A stretch of 64,000 bases of DNA, from NCBI GenBank assembly GCA_039111635.1, contig JBCAQO010000002.1:3596001-3660000 (forward strand). Reading direction: 5' to 3'. The DNA comes from Heterobasidion occidentale. Its lineage: Eukaryota; Basidiomycota; Agaricomycetes; Russulales; Bondarzewiaceae. Positions 46,968 through 57,857 of this stretch are shown here, piece after piece. Position 1 is the stretch's first letter; the number at the start of each line of letters is the position of its first letter. Under the pieces are notes generated by a model. That model worked only from the letters and a program-made list of their open reading frames with translations, ran no database searches and had not been told where the DNA came from. Made by a program: the position numbers and the translations under genes.

Positions 46968-49900
46968 CTACCGTGCACTCTCGCACAACACGCTGTTCAG
47001 ATGCGCCACGAACCTCTCATCATCGCACCTTAACCGCCACAAGCAACCATCTTCGTCGCTGTCCTTCAGTCTCATGGCCGCAGTGCCCAAAGCCGATGGT
47101 GCGTCTTTCCAAAGAATGATCTTCAATTCGCCTGAAACTCCAACGAAAAAAGCAGAATTGGTCACAACCGAAACATCGAAAGAGACGAATTGAACAACAA
47201 TCACCTTCAAACGGCGGTTGGTCTGCAGAAAGCACGACCAGATGCAACTGGATGGTCTGCAGCCGCCGTACAATGACGTCTAATGGTGCTTCGCACCAGC
47301 CCCGTGCATTATGCTTCTCAAGCGCATTCCATATGCGCGTGAAGTCTTGCTCGGGGCTATAGATTGCCTGTTGCACCTCGTATACTGGATTGGGGATGGG
47401 TGCTGGCGAGGAAAGCATGGCTTGACTGAGCGAAACAACAGGCTCGGGGAGGAAAGGCGAATCGAGAGAAATCAGATCCATTCGAGAGCCCTAACGAGAC
47501 GTAAACTGCTGAGGTTGCCTTGCCTCACTCGGGAGTTACGATGTGGTACGTACCAGAAGATCAACGGGGGTCAGCGGCATGGTACGGGTAGGTATACTTG
47601 CCTACACCATGATCAAGATCAATATATAAAACATTGGGCCCGATTGATCACGCACGTTCGGGCTGGTTAACTGATCTAGCTCTCCACGCCCCGCAACCAG
47701 CGCGAGTTCTCCCGGTGATACCGTCTCGCCTATGACACTCGCACCTACACCTGCGCTCAACGCACTTCCCGGCCGCGTGTCGTCGGACGTCACAGACCGC
47801 GAACTGCTGACCGTGCGTGCACTCGACTTGTGCCGAGTATGTGAGCGGGTGCGCGAGGGCGGTGGGGGCGGTGGGTCGTAAGCGGCGTAACGCAATGCTT
47901 GGGTAGATGAAGAACGAGGAGAGCTCGGAGATTGAATTCGTGGTGGAGGGGGTGAGGGAGTCCTGTGGGGAACCGCGGACGGGTACTGGTTGGACTTTAA
48001 CGCGAGAAGGAAATCTGGAAGCTGATTCAACTGTAAAGACACTTTCAGTCACTCGAGAACAGGGAACTGACAGAACGTGATTTTGCGCCAGATGCAATCC
48101 GCTTCAACAAAGCAGGCTGCTTGGAGAATGCCAAGAATTGAGCGCAACGCTGAAACAATGCGAGTCTCAGTTTCGACAAGTACAAAGAATACCAGACCAC
48201 TTGCACGTTGAATATATCGCCCAGACACTTCACTCAGCAAATTGACATCCTCAACAATACTCTGCGGAACCTCGTTACACTCCGCGATGAGGCGCAGCAT
48301 CGCCAATAGAAAAGCCTCCTGGATCGATGCTAATCAAGACATATCAGCCTTGATACCGACGCGATATCTGGGAAGCTTACCAGGATAGAGTCTCAACTTC
48401 TTCTGTAGGGCCTTCAACAATTCAACAGGGGCTATCGAAAGATGCGGCGCGTATTCGCATGTCAACGCAGCGACAATGACCATGAGCGATGCTGAACCCG
48501 GCTCATCGCCCGAATCGATTGCCAAAGTCAAGAGAGTAGTCGCTGCGCTAAGCCCGAATGATGCATCCCCTGGACGCACAGGCATGTCAATCTACATTGT
48601 GGTGAACTGGATATATGCTGCGCTTGCTCACCGTCTCGAATTCGCGAGAGAACCCGCTCCACCGCTTGCTCGAGAACACGACGACCACTTTGCGAATCCG
48701 GTCTACCGCTCGCTTTCAAGAATACATCCCTGATAGATCGGGCATAGAGCTCTCCATCTGAACCGGAGACTACCTCGACAATTTCGAGCAGTCTGATGGT
48801 GACCATGCCCTCATCCTGAGCTGTCTCAGAAAGTGTCTCAGATATTTGCGAGAAATAAGCGCCAAGAAGGTTTGGATCGACGTTGGATAGGATGCTCAGT
48901 GTCTGAACCATAGAGAAGACAAAGTCTGTAAGTTGACGGAACGTTGAAGGGGAGGGGCGCTGACCTTTCGCCGTATCGCGCTGTCGGCGGAATCAAGGAA
49001 TTGCATAATGCGCTCGACTTCCCATGCATCGAGAACGGCCAGACGTTCAGGTAGCGTACCGGCCCATAGAACAGGGTCAATACATTCCAGGCACGTGAGG
49101 AAGACGTATTGCTCGTTGGGTTCTTCTGAGGAAACTAGCTGGCGGATGTGAGCAATTGGAGAGGTTTCGGGTGTGCGTAGAAATGTTGAAAGGAGGTCAA
49201 GAGGCACATGTCGAAGGACACGGAAGCACTCGCAAAGAAGGACTAAGAATATATGATCAAGAATGTGATGAGCAGTATAACAAGATCATATACCTTGCAT
49301 GCGCGTAGGTTTGACTGATATTTCCTGAATAAGTTCAATCACAATTTGAACAGCTTCTCGCGATGGTCTGTGCGGGAAATTCTAGTGGCCATCGTGTAGA
49401 ACGAGAAAGTTGGACTTACGATAGAAGAGAAACGAGACGCAGCGCCCGTCTTGTCATCTGTCTCGCAGAAGCTGAAAAGTTGACGGACTGGCTAGCACGT
49501 CCGAGAGTCTTCAGTATCCCCAACACGGCTTCTTCGCTCAGAAGATTGTTCTGATAGATGGTTAGGGCTAAGCACGAATGATGCTGAGAGCTATAAGGTA
49601 CCTCATGAAGCACGATACACGTCATGATACCCGCTCCTGCAACCATATTATCAGAATCCCTCAGCCTCTTCAACATCTCTTGTGACATCCACTGCAAGAC
49701 AGAAGGATCACGGGTCGACAATGCCCTTACACAAAAGAGCACTCGCCGGCGAACATGCGGACTGAGGGCGATCGCGCAAAATTAAGGGTGGTCTCTGAGA
49801 TGCAGGAATCTAACACATACTGACGAGTTGTGCGACAGAAGGTCATGGAGGCGGGACTGAATGGCAGGAATAACGTCTTCTCGGGGACATTGGATGATAT

Positions 49901-50486
49901 AGTCCAGCGCGAGACAAATTCGGGGAGCTTCAGAGCTTTCTAGGTCCTATTGTATCGTCGTCAGAGCTGGTCTCAGACAGAGTGGCATCATCGTACTTTG
50001 CGAAGCGTGTTCACTAGCATGAGATGGAGCTCGTGGTTTGGGGGCATTATTTCGGCACAGAATGAGTATCCTACCGTATCATATACGGTCAGATACACGC
50101 ATGAAGCTGCACGGAATTGAATACCTATTCTGCGCTCATGTATTGTGGACCCTGCCTCAGCCAAGTTGACAGCATGGTGTAGTGCAAACTCGACTTGGTT
50201 GGCTAATATATTCGAAGTCACAGACATTGAGCAGTAGAGGATCAGAACCAGACATTCTTTGCATTGTCTCTACCGCCACGTGTAAGGTCTACATCCAACT
50301 ACTCAAAGAGAGGTTGAAACTCACGGAAGATAATCCAGGGAGGGACAAACGATCGCGAAGCTTCCCCACCTCGGCCAGTAGGTATCCGTCGGCCTCTTGC
50401 GAGGTCGACGCGCCTTCTACGTTACGCACTAGGGTATAATGCGACCTGCTCAGTGCGCCAGAGGATATGAAGGGCCCAATATCCAT
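46968..50486 (-). CDS. Large adaptin chain, AP-4 epsilon-like
   Basis: Large subunit of a heterotetrameric vesicle coat adaptor at the trans-Golgi or endosomes. Many exons. The N-terminal adaptin solenoid shows KECLVLILYCSMSVTSN, VEFALHHAVNLAEAGSTIHE, RRIGYSFCAEIMPPNHELHL and MLVNTLRK, then CLALDYIIQCPREDV-like, HVRRRVLFCVRALSTRDPSV, MVAGAGIMTCIVLHE, VERIMQFLDSADSAIRRK and MVTIRLLEIVEVVSGSDGEL. A Pro/Ser-rich hinge (about residues 640-740) follows, then MDLISLDSPF, which contains a clathrin-box-like LISLD. The C-terminal piece is GELKIILWKDAPSALGTAAM and ends VAHLNSVLCESAR. Gamma (AP-1) is the main alternative; the divergent C-terminal ear favours epsilon. It is divergent from BUB2 with 164 bp between. 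Confidence 0.68.
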
Positions 50487-50650
50487 GTATCATAAGCCGA
50501 GTCCTTCGTTGATACTACGTCGTGGTGGGCTGCTGAAGTGCTGAAGGAATCATCACGTAGCACGTGCACATCCTCTTGAAGCTCATCCGCCGATTTCGGC
50601 ACTGACAACCCCATACAACTTCCTTCACCTACTGTCGTCCCCCACATACG
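50487..50650. promoter_or_regulatory. Short bidirectional promoter region, adaptin / BUB2
   Basis: Only 164 bp separate two divergent start codons, so core promoters must overlap or lie within the leaders. No TATA box was seen. Confidence 0.4.
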
Positions 50651-51931
50651 ATGGCGGAACAAGAACGCTCATCGCCAGAATCTATAGCCCACTCTTTCAG
50701 CAAAATTCTCGCTCCATCCAAGACGTCATCAAAGTCACGAAGTCAGCAAGATGTCGAAGAAGGGGTCAGGAAGCTGCGGCGCCTTATTCTCATCGACGGT
50801 ATCCCGTCGCAGGTGGTATGTTATGCGATCTCCCTATCCTCCTATTAGATTCATCGTATCGTACCACTCATTCAGGACTCAACCCTTCGACCGCGGATAT
50901 GGAAGATCCTTCTGCGCGTAAATGAGCTACCGGCTAGTACTTTCCTTGAGTATGTCGCTCGAGGGCCATGCGCGGTCAGAGAAAAGATCCGGAACGATAC
51001 GTTCAGGTTCTCCGAGAAATCTTGACTCTCTCATAGAATGACAATTGAAGCGTTGCTCCCAGGACACTCGCCACCGACCGTGGATTCAAAGAGCGTGTTC
51101 GAGAGGACATGCTGGTTCGGTTATTGGATGCCTTTGTCTGGCGGAACCACGGTCTGTTGGTACCTGATCATGTCGAACCGTCTATTCACTCTGTATCTGA
51201 ATAGATCGACAAGAGACCCATCATCTAGATTTCACCTATGTACAAGGCATGAATGTGCTCGCTGCGCCCTTCTTGTATACAATGCCTTCAGAGCTAGAAG
51301 CCTTCTTTTGTTTTGCCAACTTTATCGAGGAGTGCTGCCCGCTCTATGTTCAGCCAACATTGGAAGGCGTACATCGTGGTCTGAAGGTATGTTTTCGCAG
51401 CACGAGCATTATATACCCTCTCACCTTGTCTCCCCCATCAGCTCCTTGATCGCTGCTTGCGGATAGTGGATCCTGAACTATTCGCTTACCTCCGATCAAA
51501 AAACTTGTCTGCTGAGCTTTATGCATTCCCCTGTATGCTGATCAACTGTACTCTGAAGCAACTCTCTTTTTTGCTAACTGTTTCCAATGCAGCGGTGCTG
51601 ACCCTCTGCGCTTGTACACCGCCTCTCGACCAAGTTCTAAAGCTTTGGGACTTTCTCCTGGCATTTGGCGTTCACTTGAACGTGCTTTGCGTCATCGCGC
51701 AGCTCTTGCTAATCCGAGATGAAGTCATGAACTCTTCCTCGTGAATTCATCCCCCCACATATAATCGTATGCTTCTCTAACGGATGTTTACTCAGGCCCA
51801 TGCGGATTCTTCGCACATTTCCTCCTATCGAGGCTCTGCCTGTGATCGGGATAGCGGTCACTCTAGTCCGTGACCTGCCCCCGGAACTATACGACGAACT
51901 CGTCCGACATCCATACGATATCAATGTCTAA
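50651..51931 (+). CDS. BUB2: TBC-domain GTPase-activating protein Bub2 (S. pombe Cdc16)
   Basis: Bub2 with Bfa1/Byr4 acts on the spindle-pole GTPase Tem1/Spg1 to hold back mitotic exit or septation. Exons join SKSRSQQDVEEGVRKLRRL, ILIDGIPSQV, STLRPRIWKILLRVNELPAS, EKIRNDTFRTLATDRGFKE, RVREDMLVRLLDAFVWRN and DFTYVQGMNVLAAPFLYTMP. Then LEGVHRGLKLLDRCLRIVD, NLSAELYAFPSVLTLCACTP, VLKLWDFLLAFGVHLNVL and the end LPPELYDELVRHPYDINV. Both catalytic fingers of TBC GAPs are present: Arg in IRNDTFR (IxxDxxR) and Gln in YVQG. The Arg codon is split by an intron (AG|G). About 330 residues, usual for this family. Confidence 0.9.
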
Positions 51932-52331
51932 CTCAGCCTAATTCAGCAGTACATTCCGCTCGTCCTCCAGCCTATTATCTCTCATCCCACCGCTGTTTCT
52001 AATCTCGTCGTTCGTCTCTGTCTCTACCCTTGTCGCATTGCTGTTAACTTTTTTCGCTTTCTGGAGCCGTTTGACTTGACTTATTAACCACAGCGAGCAC
52101 ATCCTTCTCTTGTAATGATACATCGTCGCACACTCGTGTATACCACTGTAATCTTGGCCTCATTTTCCTACAGTCATGGACGCTCACGTTCTATATTTTT
52201 CTGCCGTAGCAGCTGGCCTGCCCTGCCGCTTGATAATATCAAGAGTCAAATGTTGTATTTCTGACTGCGTGTGCTCTTACAGCGGGAGTATCCAGAGCCA
52301 AATTATAGGTTAGTCAAGCGATGGGTGCAAG
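51932..52331. other. Convergent 3' intergenic region
   Basis: 400 bp between the BUB2 stop and the MCC2 stop on the opposite strand. Nothing beyond expected 3' untranslated sequence was seen. Confidence 0.5.
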
Positions 52332-54708
52332 CTACATTCTATACACCCCAAAGCCCTTCCGGGCACCGTCCCACGTCGTGCTCGGACCGCCGGTGTGCTC
52401 ACGCGCCGCCAGCGCGAGCCCAAGCCCTACAACATCCCGGGTTTCCGTGGGCTTGATGATCCCATCGTCCCATAACCGTGCAGTAGCGTACAATGCCGAC
52501 GACTGTGCTTCGATTTCTGCCTTGAGCGATGCGTGCTGCGAAGGATCGCTGTGTTTAAAAATTCAGTCAGTTCTGTCTATCTGCGGAAGATAAGGGATTG
52601 TGACTACCGGGAGACCGTCTGCATCACTTGGGATAGCTGACCCGACCCCATGACAGATACCTTCGCATTCTGGAAAACATTACATGGGTCAGGAAAGAGG
52701 GAGAGATGTGATGGCGGGCACAGCGTACAGGCCACATCCACAGGAAGCGTGGAGAATACTGAAAATTCATAGTTGACCGTTAGTTTGAGTAGACCTTGCT
52801 TAGACGATGCAGAACACTCACGGCACGGCCGGCCATGCCTGTTGCAGTGAGGAGAATAGGAGATCAGCGGCCAGTGAATTTCACAAGCTGTACATAGACT
52901 GACCGTAGTTCCCGGCACCAAAGCTACCTCCAACAATCACAGTTAGTTTTGGCACATCTGCGCATGCCACTGCGCGGACCATCTTCGCGCCGTCCTTCGC
53001 GATGCCGCCCTTTTCGGCCTTGGACCCGACCATATAGCCCGTAACGTTCACAAGGAACAGGAGGGGAATCTGGCGCTGTGAGCATAGCTGGATAAAGTGT
53101 GTTGCTTTGAGGGCTGAAGGGGAGAACAGGATGCCGTTGTTCGCCACGATGCCAACAGGGTAGCCGTGGATGTGAGCAAAGCCCTAGAGAAAATGAGACA
53201 GGTAAGTGAGGACATGGTTAAAGAGTAGCCCACAGTTAACATTGTAGTTCCGTACTCCTTCTTGAACTCGCGAAATCGACTTCCGTCAACAATACGGGCT
53301 ATGACATCTCGCATGTCGAAGGCCTGACGGAGGTCGGTACCCACAATCCCATGAAGCTCAGAGGAAGGATAAAGTGGGTCTTCTATGGGTGCCGGAGGCT
53401 GCGATCAGAGATATCAAAGTTACACGCGTTCGTAGAGGCAACATAACTCAGCTACTCACAGCTACTTCTCTTCCGCCAGACTTCCCGAGGTCGCCCACAA
53501 TACCCCGAGCGATGGCAATAGCATGTTCGTCATCGCGCGCCAAGTGGTCTGTTACACCGCTCTCGCTGGAGTGCATTTGACCGCCTCCAAGGGTTTCTTC
53601 GTCAACCTCTTCGCCTGTAGCGGCTTTCACTAAAGGTGGACCAGCGAGGAATATACGGCCTTGCTCGCGAACAATGATGTTTTCGTCTGCCAAAGCTGGG
53701 ACGTACGCTCCGCCTGATGCGAACCTTGTCAAGGTGTACCGCGATATGAGATCAATGTGAAAGCGTTCTGTTCTTACCGGCTACTGAGATTCCATGGACA
53801 ATGGCAATTTGTGGTATGCCTAGTGCAGACATTTGTGCCTGATAGAAAAATTGAGTGCAGGCTTTGATGATTTTTTTTTAATACTAACCATGTTATAGAA
53901 TATTCGACCGAAATGTTCCTTGTCTGGAAATACCTGGAGGCGAACTCAGACTATAGCCCCATAAGATTCAAAAACCATAAACACTTGCATTGGCTTGATG
54001 TGGAAGCGCAGCGCCACCTGATTCAACTGAAGAGTGGAGAAGTATAAGCGATTACGATAAAGGATTATATCTTCGACTGACTTACCAACGTAGACGCATG
54101 GGAGGCAGTTCTCTCTGGCGATTTCCTGCGCACGTAGATGCTTCTTAACCTGCAGCAATACAACGCACATTAGATATGAGTATCACCACATTATTACTGA
54201 ACCCACAGTCAAAGGGTAATAAGATCCACCCTTGACGGTCGCGTCGTTGACAACTACCATGCACTCTCTGCCAGAGATTCTGCCTATTCCTGTGATGATG
54301 CCAGCGCCTGGAACAGCCTCAGAATATACATCATGAGCAGCGAGAGGTGAAAGCTCCAGGAACGCTGTATGCGGATCTAATAGAAGAGACAATCTGTGTT
54401 AGACGAGGGTGCCCTGTTCAGGTACTCATACATCTGGCCATGAATGTGCATGACGGGACTGACCGCTCCCGAGGAAGCTTCTTCCCTTTGCTCTTCACCC
54501 TCTCTGCTGCCTTCACTCCGCCTCCTAGTCTCACTTGGGATAGCTTCCCCTCAAAATCAGCCACGAGCGCATCCATGTCCTTAGATTTGGCTACGAATTC
54601 GGGGGACGACGGTGAGAGGATTGAAGGAAGGACAGAAGCATGATACAGCCTGCATGCTCCTTCAGTAAGCAACCGCCGGTTCGTATACCGAGCAAGAGCG
54701 AGCCGCAT
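52332..54708 (-). CDS. MCC2: Methylcrotonoyl-CoA carboxylase beta subunit, mitochondrial
   Basis: Carboxyltransferase half of the biotin enzyme of leucine breakdown (3-methylcrotonyl-CoA to 3-methylglutaconyl-CoA), mitochondrial matrix. It starts with an Arg-rich presequence ([20 protein letters not shown]). Ordered motifs: [192 protein letters not shown] and [15 protein letters not shown]. The C terminus reads [20 protein letters not shown] and KGFGVYRM. The join HQAN/VFPD uses a GC-AG intron (53998-53934). No frame break was found. The partner alpha subunit is not in this window. Confidence 0.95.
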
Positions 54709-54969
54709 GGTCGAAAGATATCCAGCGTTAAGTCTGCGGTAGACGACTCTTAAGTCTACTGTTTCCCCGCATCACGTTACCGCTCGCATCTCAAGTTCCG
54801 ATGATCGACGCGTCCGGTTGCCCCTGTGCTAGGGTTAGGACTTCTTCAACTTCAGCCTTGCCACGAAGTTCAAACTATGATCACACCTTCAATATCCTCT
54901 CTGTTTCGCAGTGAGCGTGACTCGCCATCTACGTTTTAACACACCGCGCACTCGCATAGCTGAGGTATC
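54709..54969. promoter_or_regulatory. Bidirectional promoter region, MCC2 / unrecognised gene
   Basis: 261 bp between two divergent starts, both encoding proteins with mitochondrial-type N termini. No specific element was recognised. Confidence 0.4.
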
Positions 54970-56205
54970 ATGAGGTTTCTCTCCCCATGGATTCGTTCCA
55001 CACACATTCCTATCGCTCTTCGTCTTCCTCGATTGAAAATATCGGCTGCATGTCTTTCGACAGTGCCTCCATCCGAGAATTCATCACTTGAGCGTAATAT
55101 GGGAGCCCCTAAATCGCTGAATGTATGTTCAAGATTCATTTCAATGACTTTTCAAGACGCCGACCGGCTTTCCAGGTCACAGTGGGGCGGTACGCTGTTG
55201 CAGCATTCCGTAGATTCGAGACTTTGAACCAGCATCATCTTCAAAATTCTGATTTCGTGAAACTCGTCGGCAAGTTTTCCATCTGCCAGGTGGAAACCAA
55301 CGAACAAAGCGTCTCTGCGTACAGCGAACAAATACAATTCCACTACGGGTCACGACAGAATGCTCACCAGCTGTTTCCCCCGGAAACTCATGGATTTTTA
55401 TACTACTGGGCGAACCCAGATATACCCACTGAGGGCCAAATCCGTTTCCGTGTTACCCGAGACAGCAAACCTTCTAGCTTTGCCAGCGGCTCCGATCTTC
55501 TTGCTTTGGACGGCCTCCCGTGGTGTATAACACTTTTCCAGGCGTTTACCGTATTGGGGTATAGTCCTTTAGGCGAACTGCTTGTCAAGGAAAATCTGGT
55601 CACCAAAGAAATCGCGGAACAAGCGAGGTCTCTGCGCACGCGTCTCGGCCAGATGACCATCCAGCGCTTAAGTATAAGACGAATGCGCCCAGTCATGAAA
55701 CTTGGCCAGGTATTCCCTATACATCTTTCGAGCGCCACATTCCACATGTGGACGGATCGTGAAGACGTCGCCACCTCGACCAGGAATCTTCATCCGTGGA
55801 CGTTTATGCCCAGGACGCAGCCACGAGGCGCACACTCTGCTTTCGATGCAGGTATCTTAGTTCCTGCTCTCTAGACGAGTTCTCACGCACACGTTGACGA
55901 ATTGGCTCACAGGCCTCATTCACGTTTGCTTTGAACGCTCTCCCTTGCCGGCTCACGCTGGCAAGCGGGTTCTAGCCGTGCGCCTCGTGAGGATTGTAGA
56001 GCCCATCCGGTTGAAACCGCCTGAGCAGATCAATAGGAAAGGACCGATGCCTCCTCTTGAAGAAGGAAAATTGATAATCCGGGCATCAAATAAACTGTGG
56101 ACGATAGACTGTGAAGGCTCGAGCCGGAGGGCCATCGCTTTTAGACGTCTGTTTGACGGCCAGATGCCTGATGAAGGGGCAGTCGCTGAGGAGGGGCAGT
56201 CGTAA
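54970..56205 (+). CDS. Unrecognised protein with a mitochondrial-type N terminus
   Basis: Three exons (54970-55122, 55176-55851, 55913-56205) keep phase and give 373 residues; I do not recognise the family. The first 31 residues (MRFLSPWIRSTHIPIALRLP) are basic, without acids, and look like a mitochondrial presequence. The body has VTVGRYAVAAFRRFETLNQH, LVGKFSICQVETNEQ, HGFLYYWANPDIPTEGQIRF, LLALDGLPWCITLFQAF, then TGLIHVCFERSPLPAHAGKR and a basic C-terminal part (VLAVRLVRIVEPIRLKPPEQ). No membrane helix. It shares a promoter region with MCC2. The gene model is well supported by phase; the function is unknown. Confidence 0.6.
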
Positions 56206-56981
56206 TAACCTCACCTTCTCGCCATTTCTTGAGAACGTGCGTGTACCCTCGTTCTAGGTTTGGCAGACGCTCATATCCTCATACACAATGCAGGCTCATG
56301 TATCGATAGATTGTATACCTCAACGGCCGCGATGTATAAATCCGGCTCTCTCCTCAAACTTTGTCTCGAGTTCTTTGGAAAGGAGCAGCCTTCCGCGTTG
56401 AGCACCAAGGCAAAACTCCCAGAACGCGAGCGCTAACGCCTGTAACGTTTCGTCCTTGACACTCCACCGTTTCTTTTGGCCCATTCGCCTCCTTCAGTAT
56501 ACCCATCTTTGATAGCTGATCCACGGCACGTTTTTTTATCTACCAGTGAATTCAAGTTATGTTTGAGCATATTCTATACATTTGTGTTGCCACTCAGGTG
56601 TTCGAACTGCATGATACCAGACAGTACTGACACATTCCGTATCTCGAGGTTCAAATGGATCACTTGAGGAGTTTTGGGACGCAGAATGGCCGAAAACGAT
56701 CTGGCCAAGGACAGGCTCGCGTAGCAAAGATAGCCGGATAGTCTACATTCAAATCGCAGCGTAAAGGGTATTTCACGGCTGAGACTTCTTCGAAAGATCG
56801 AGGCATGCGCGCATGCAAAAGACCTGCTATTATTGACGGTGTCATAGCGTGAGTTCGCAGCACAATCCAGGCAGCGCACCGAACACGATCACTCCTGTCC
56901 ACTCGCCCTTGTCTCGCCGCTGATTCCTGAAATCCAACCCCTGATTCCTGAAATCCAACCCAGTGTCTCGCAGACTCTTCT
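56206..56981. other. Convergent intergenic region
   Basis: 776 bp between the unrecognised gene and the TRS23 stop on the other strand. Apart from a 21-bp tandem duplication near the right end, nothing was seen. Confidence 0.45.
56920..56961. repeat. 21-bp perfect tandem duplication
   Basis: The unit beginning ctgattcctgaaatcc occurs twice in direct tandem, ending 20 bp before the TRS23 stop codon. Confidence 0.9.
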
Positions 56982-57569
56982 TCAGGTATGCCCGGTGCCT
57001 ATGATCGTGGTGATCCGCGCGTCAAACCCCTCGGTGCGGATGGGCATCTCGGGGGTATGGAACGGGTTCTTCATGACGGCGTCGGCGTAAGCCTCATACA
57101 CTTTCTGGAGGACGGCATCGGCGGAGTGCTCGGCGAGAGACGTGAGGAGGACGAATTTTGTTCCTAGCGTGTACCGGATGGCGTGAGACGGGGTCGGGAT
57201 GGAATACATGGAAAGGGCGCCGTGCTCACCGGTGGGTGTAAGGGAGATGGTCATCTTGAACGACTCGCCCTCAATGACGTGAGCGCCCGAGCTGGGCCCG
57301 CTGGGGGAGAGACGGCTGGTGATGGCGTGGATACCATGGAGGGTGCCGGCAAGGACGAGGTACTCATTAGACGTGAGCTGGGCAAGGCCCTCTGCGCTGC
57401 AGCGTCAGACTAAGCGTGCGCGGGTAGCAGCGGAGGGGAGGAGAACGCGGACCGGCAAAGTTGCGTTGGTAGACGAGGCCACCGGCTTTGTTGATGACCT
57501 GGACGACATCAGCGAGGGCAGTGGGAACAGGAGAGGGCAAAAACAGACCCAGAGCCCGAAGATGGCCAT
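56982..57569 (-). CDS. TRS23: TRAPP complex subunit Trs23 (TRAPPC4, sybindin)
   Basis: Core subunit of the TRAPP exchange factors for Ypt1/Rab1, acting at ER-to-Golgi and Golgi steps. A 21-nt first exon (57569-57549, MAIFGLW) joins VINKAGGLVYQRNFA, then EGLAQLTSNEYLVLAGTLHG, IHAITSRLSPSGPSSGAHVI, EGESFKMTISLTPTGEHGAL, GTKFVLLTSLAEHSADAVLQ, KVYEAYADAVMKNPFHTPEM, PIRTEGFDARI and the end GTGHT. The longin-like fold elements (INKAGGLVYQ, LTSNEYL, VMKNPFH, EMPIR) match TRAPPC4. The PDZ-like insert of animal TRAPPC4 is absent. About 145 residues. Confidence 0.9.
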
Positions 57570-57671
57570 TTTGATGTGTGTGTCGCTCGGCGATAGAAAC
57601 ACGCAAAAGCAAGATTTATGGTACAGTACTGTGGCTTGTGACTTCAAAAACAGCTACTCTTTAGCAACGAA

Positions 57672-57745
57672 TGATTCGACCCAGGCTCGAACTGGGGACC
57701 TTCTGTGTGTTAGACAGATGCGATAACCAACTACGCCACCGAACC
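57672..57745 (-). tRNA. tRNA-Val (anticodon AAC)
   Basis: The minus strand folds as a complete 74-nt cloverleaf: acceptor stem GGTTCGG with TCGAATC (two G-U pairs), D arm around GGCGTAGTTGGTTATCGC, anticodon stem TCTGT/ACAGA enclosing CTAACAC (anticodon AAC), variable AGGTC, T arm CCCAG-TTCGAGC-CTGGG, discriminator A. Internal A and B box sequences for RNA polymerase III are intact. There is no intron. It lies between the divergent TRS23 and glutaminyl cyclase starts. Confidence 0.95.
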
Positions 57746-57857
57746 GTGCCAGGGAGTTCCCATTTGGTCTTCATACCCATTTGCGTCGGGCACTCCCTGC
57801 CAGTAGACGACGGCGACAACCACGACGACGACACCCGCGACGACGACACCCGCGACG

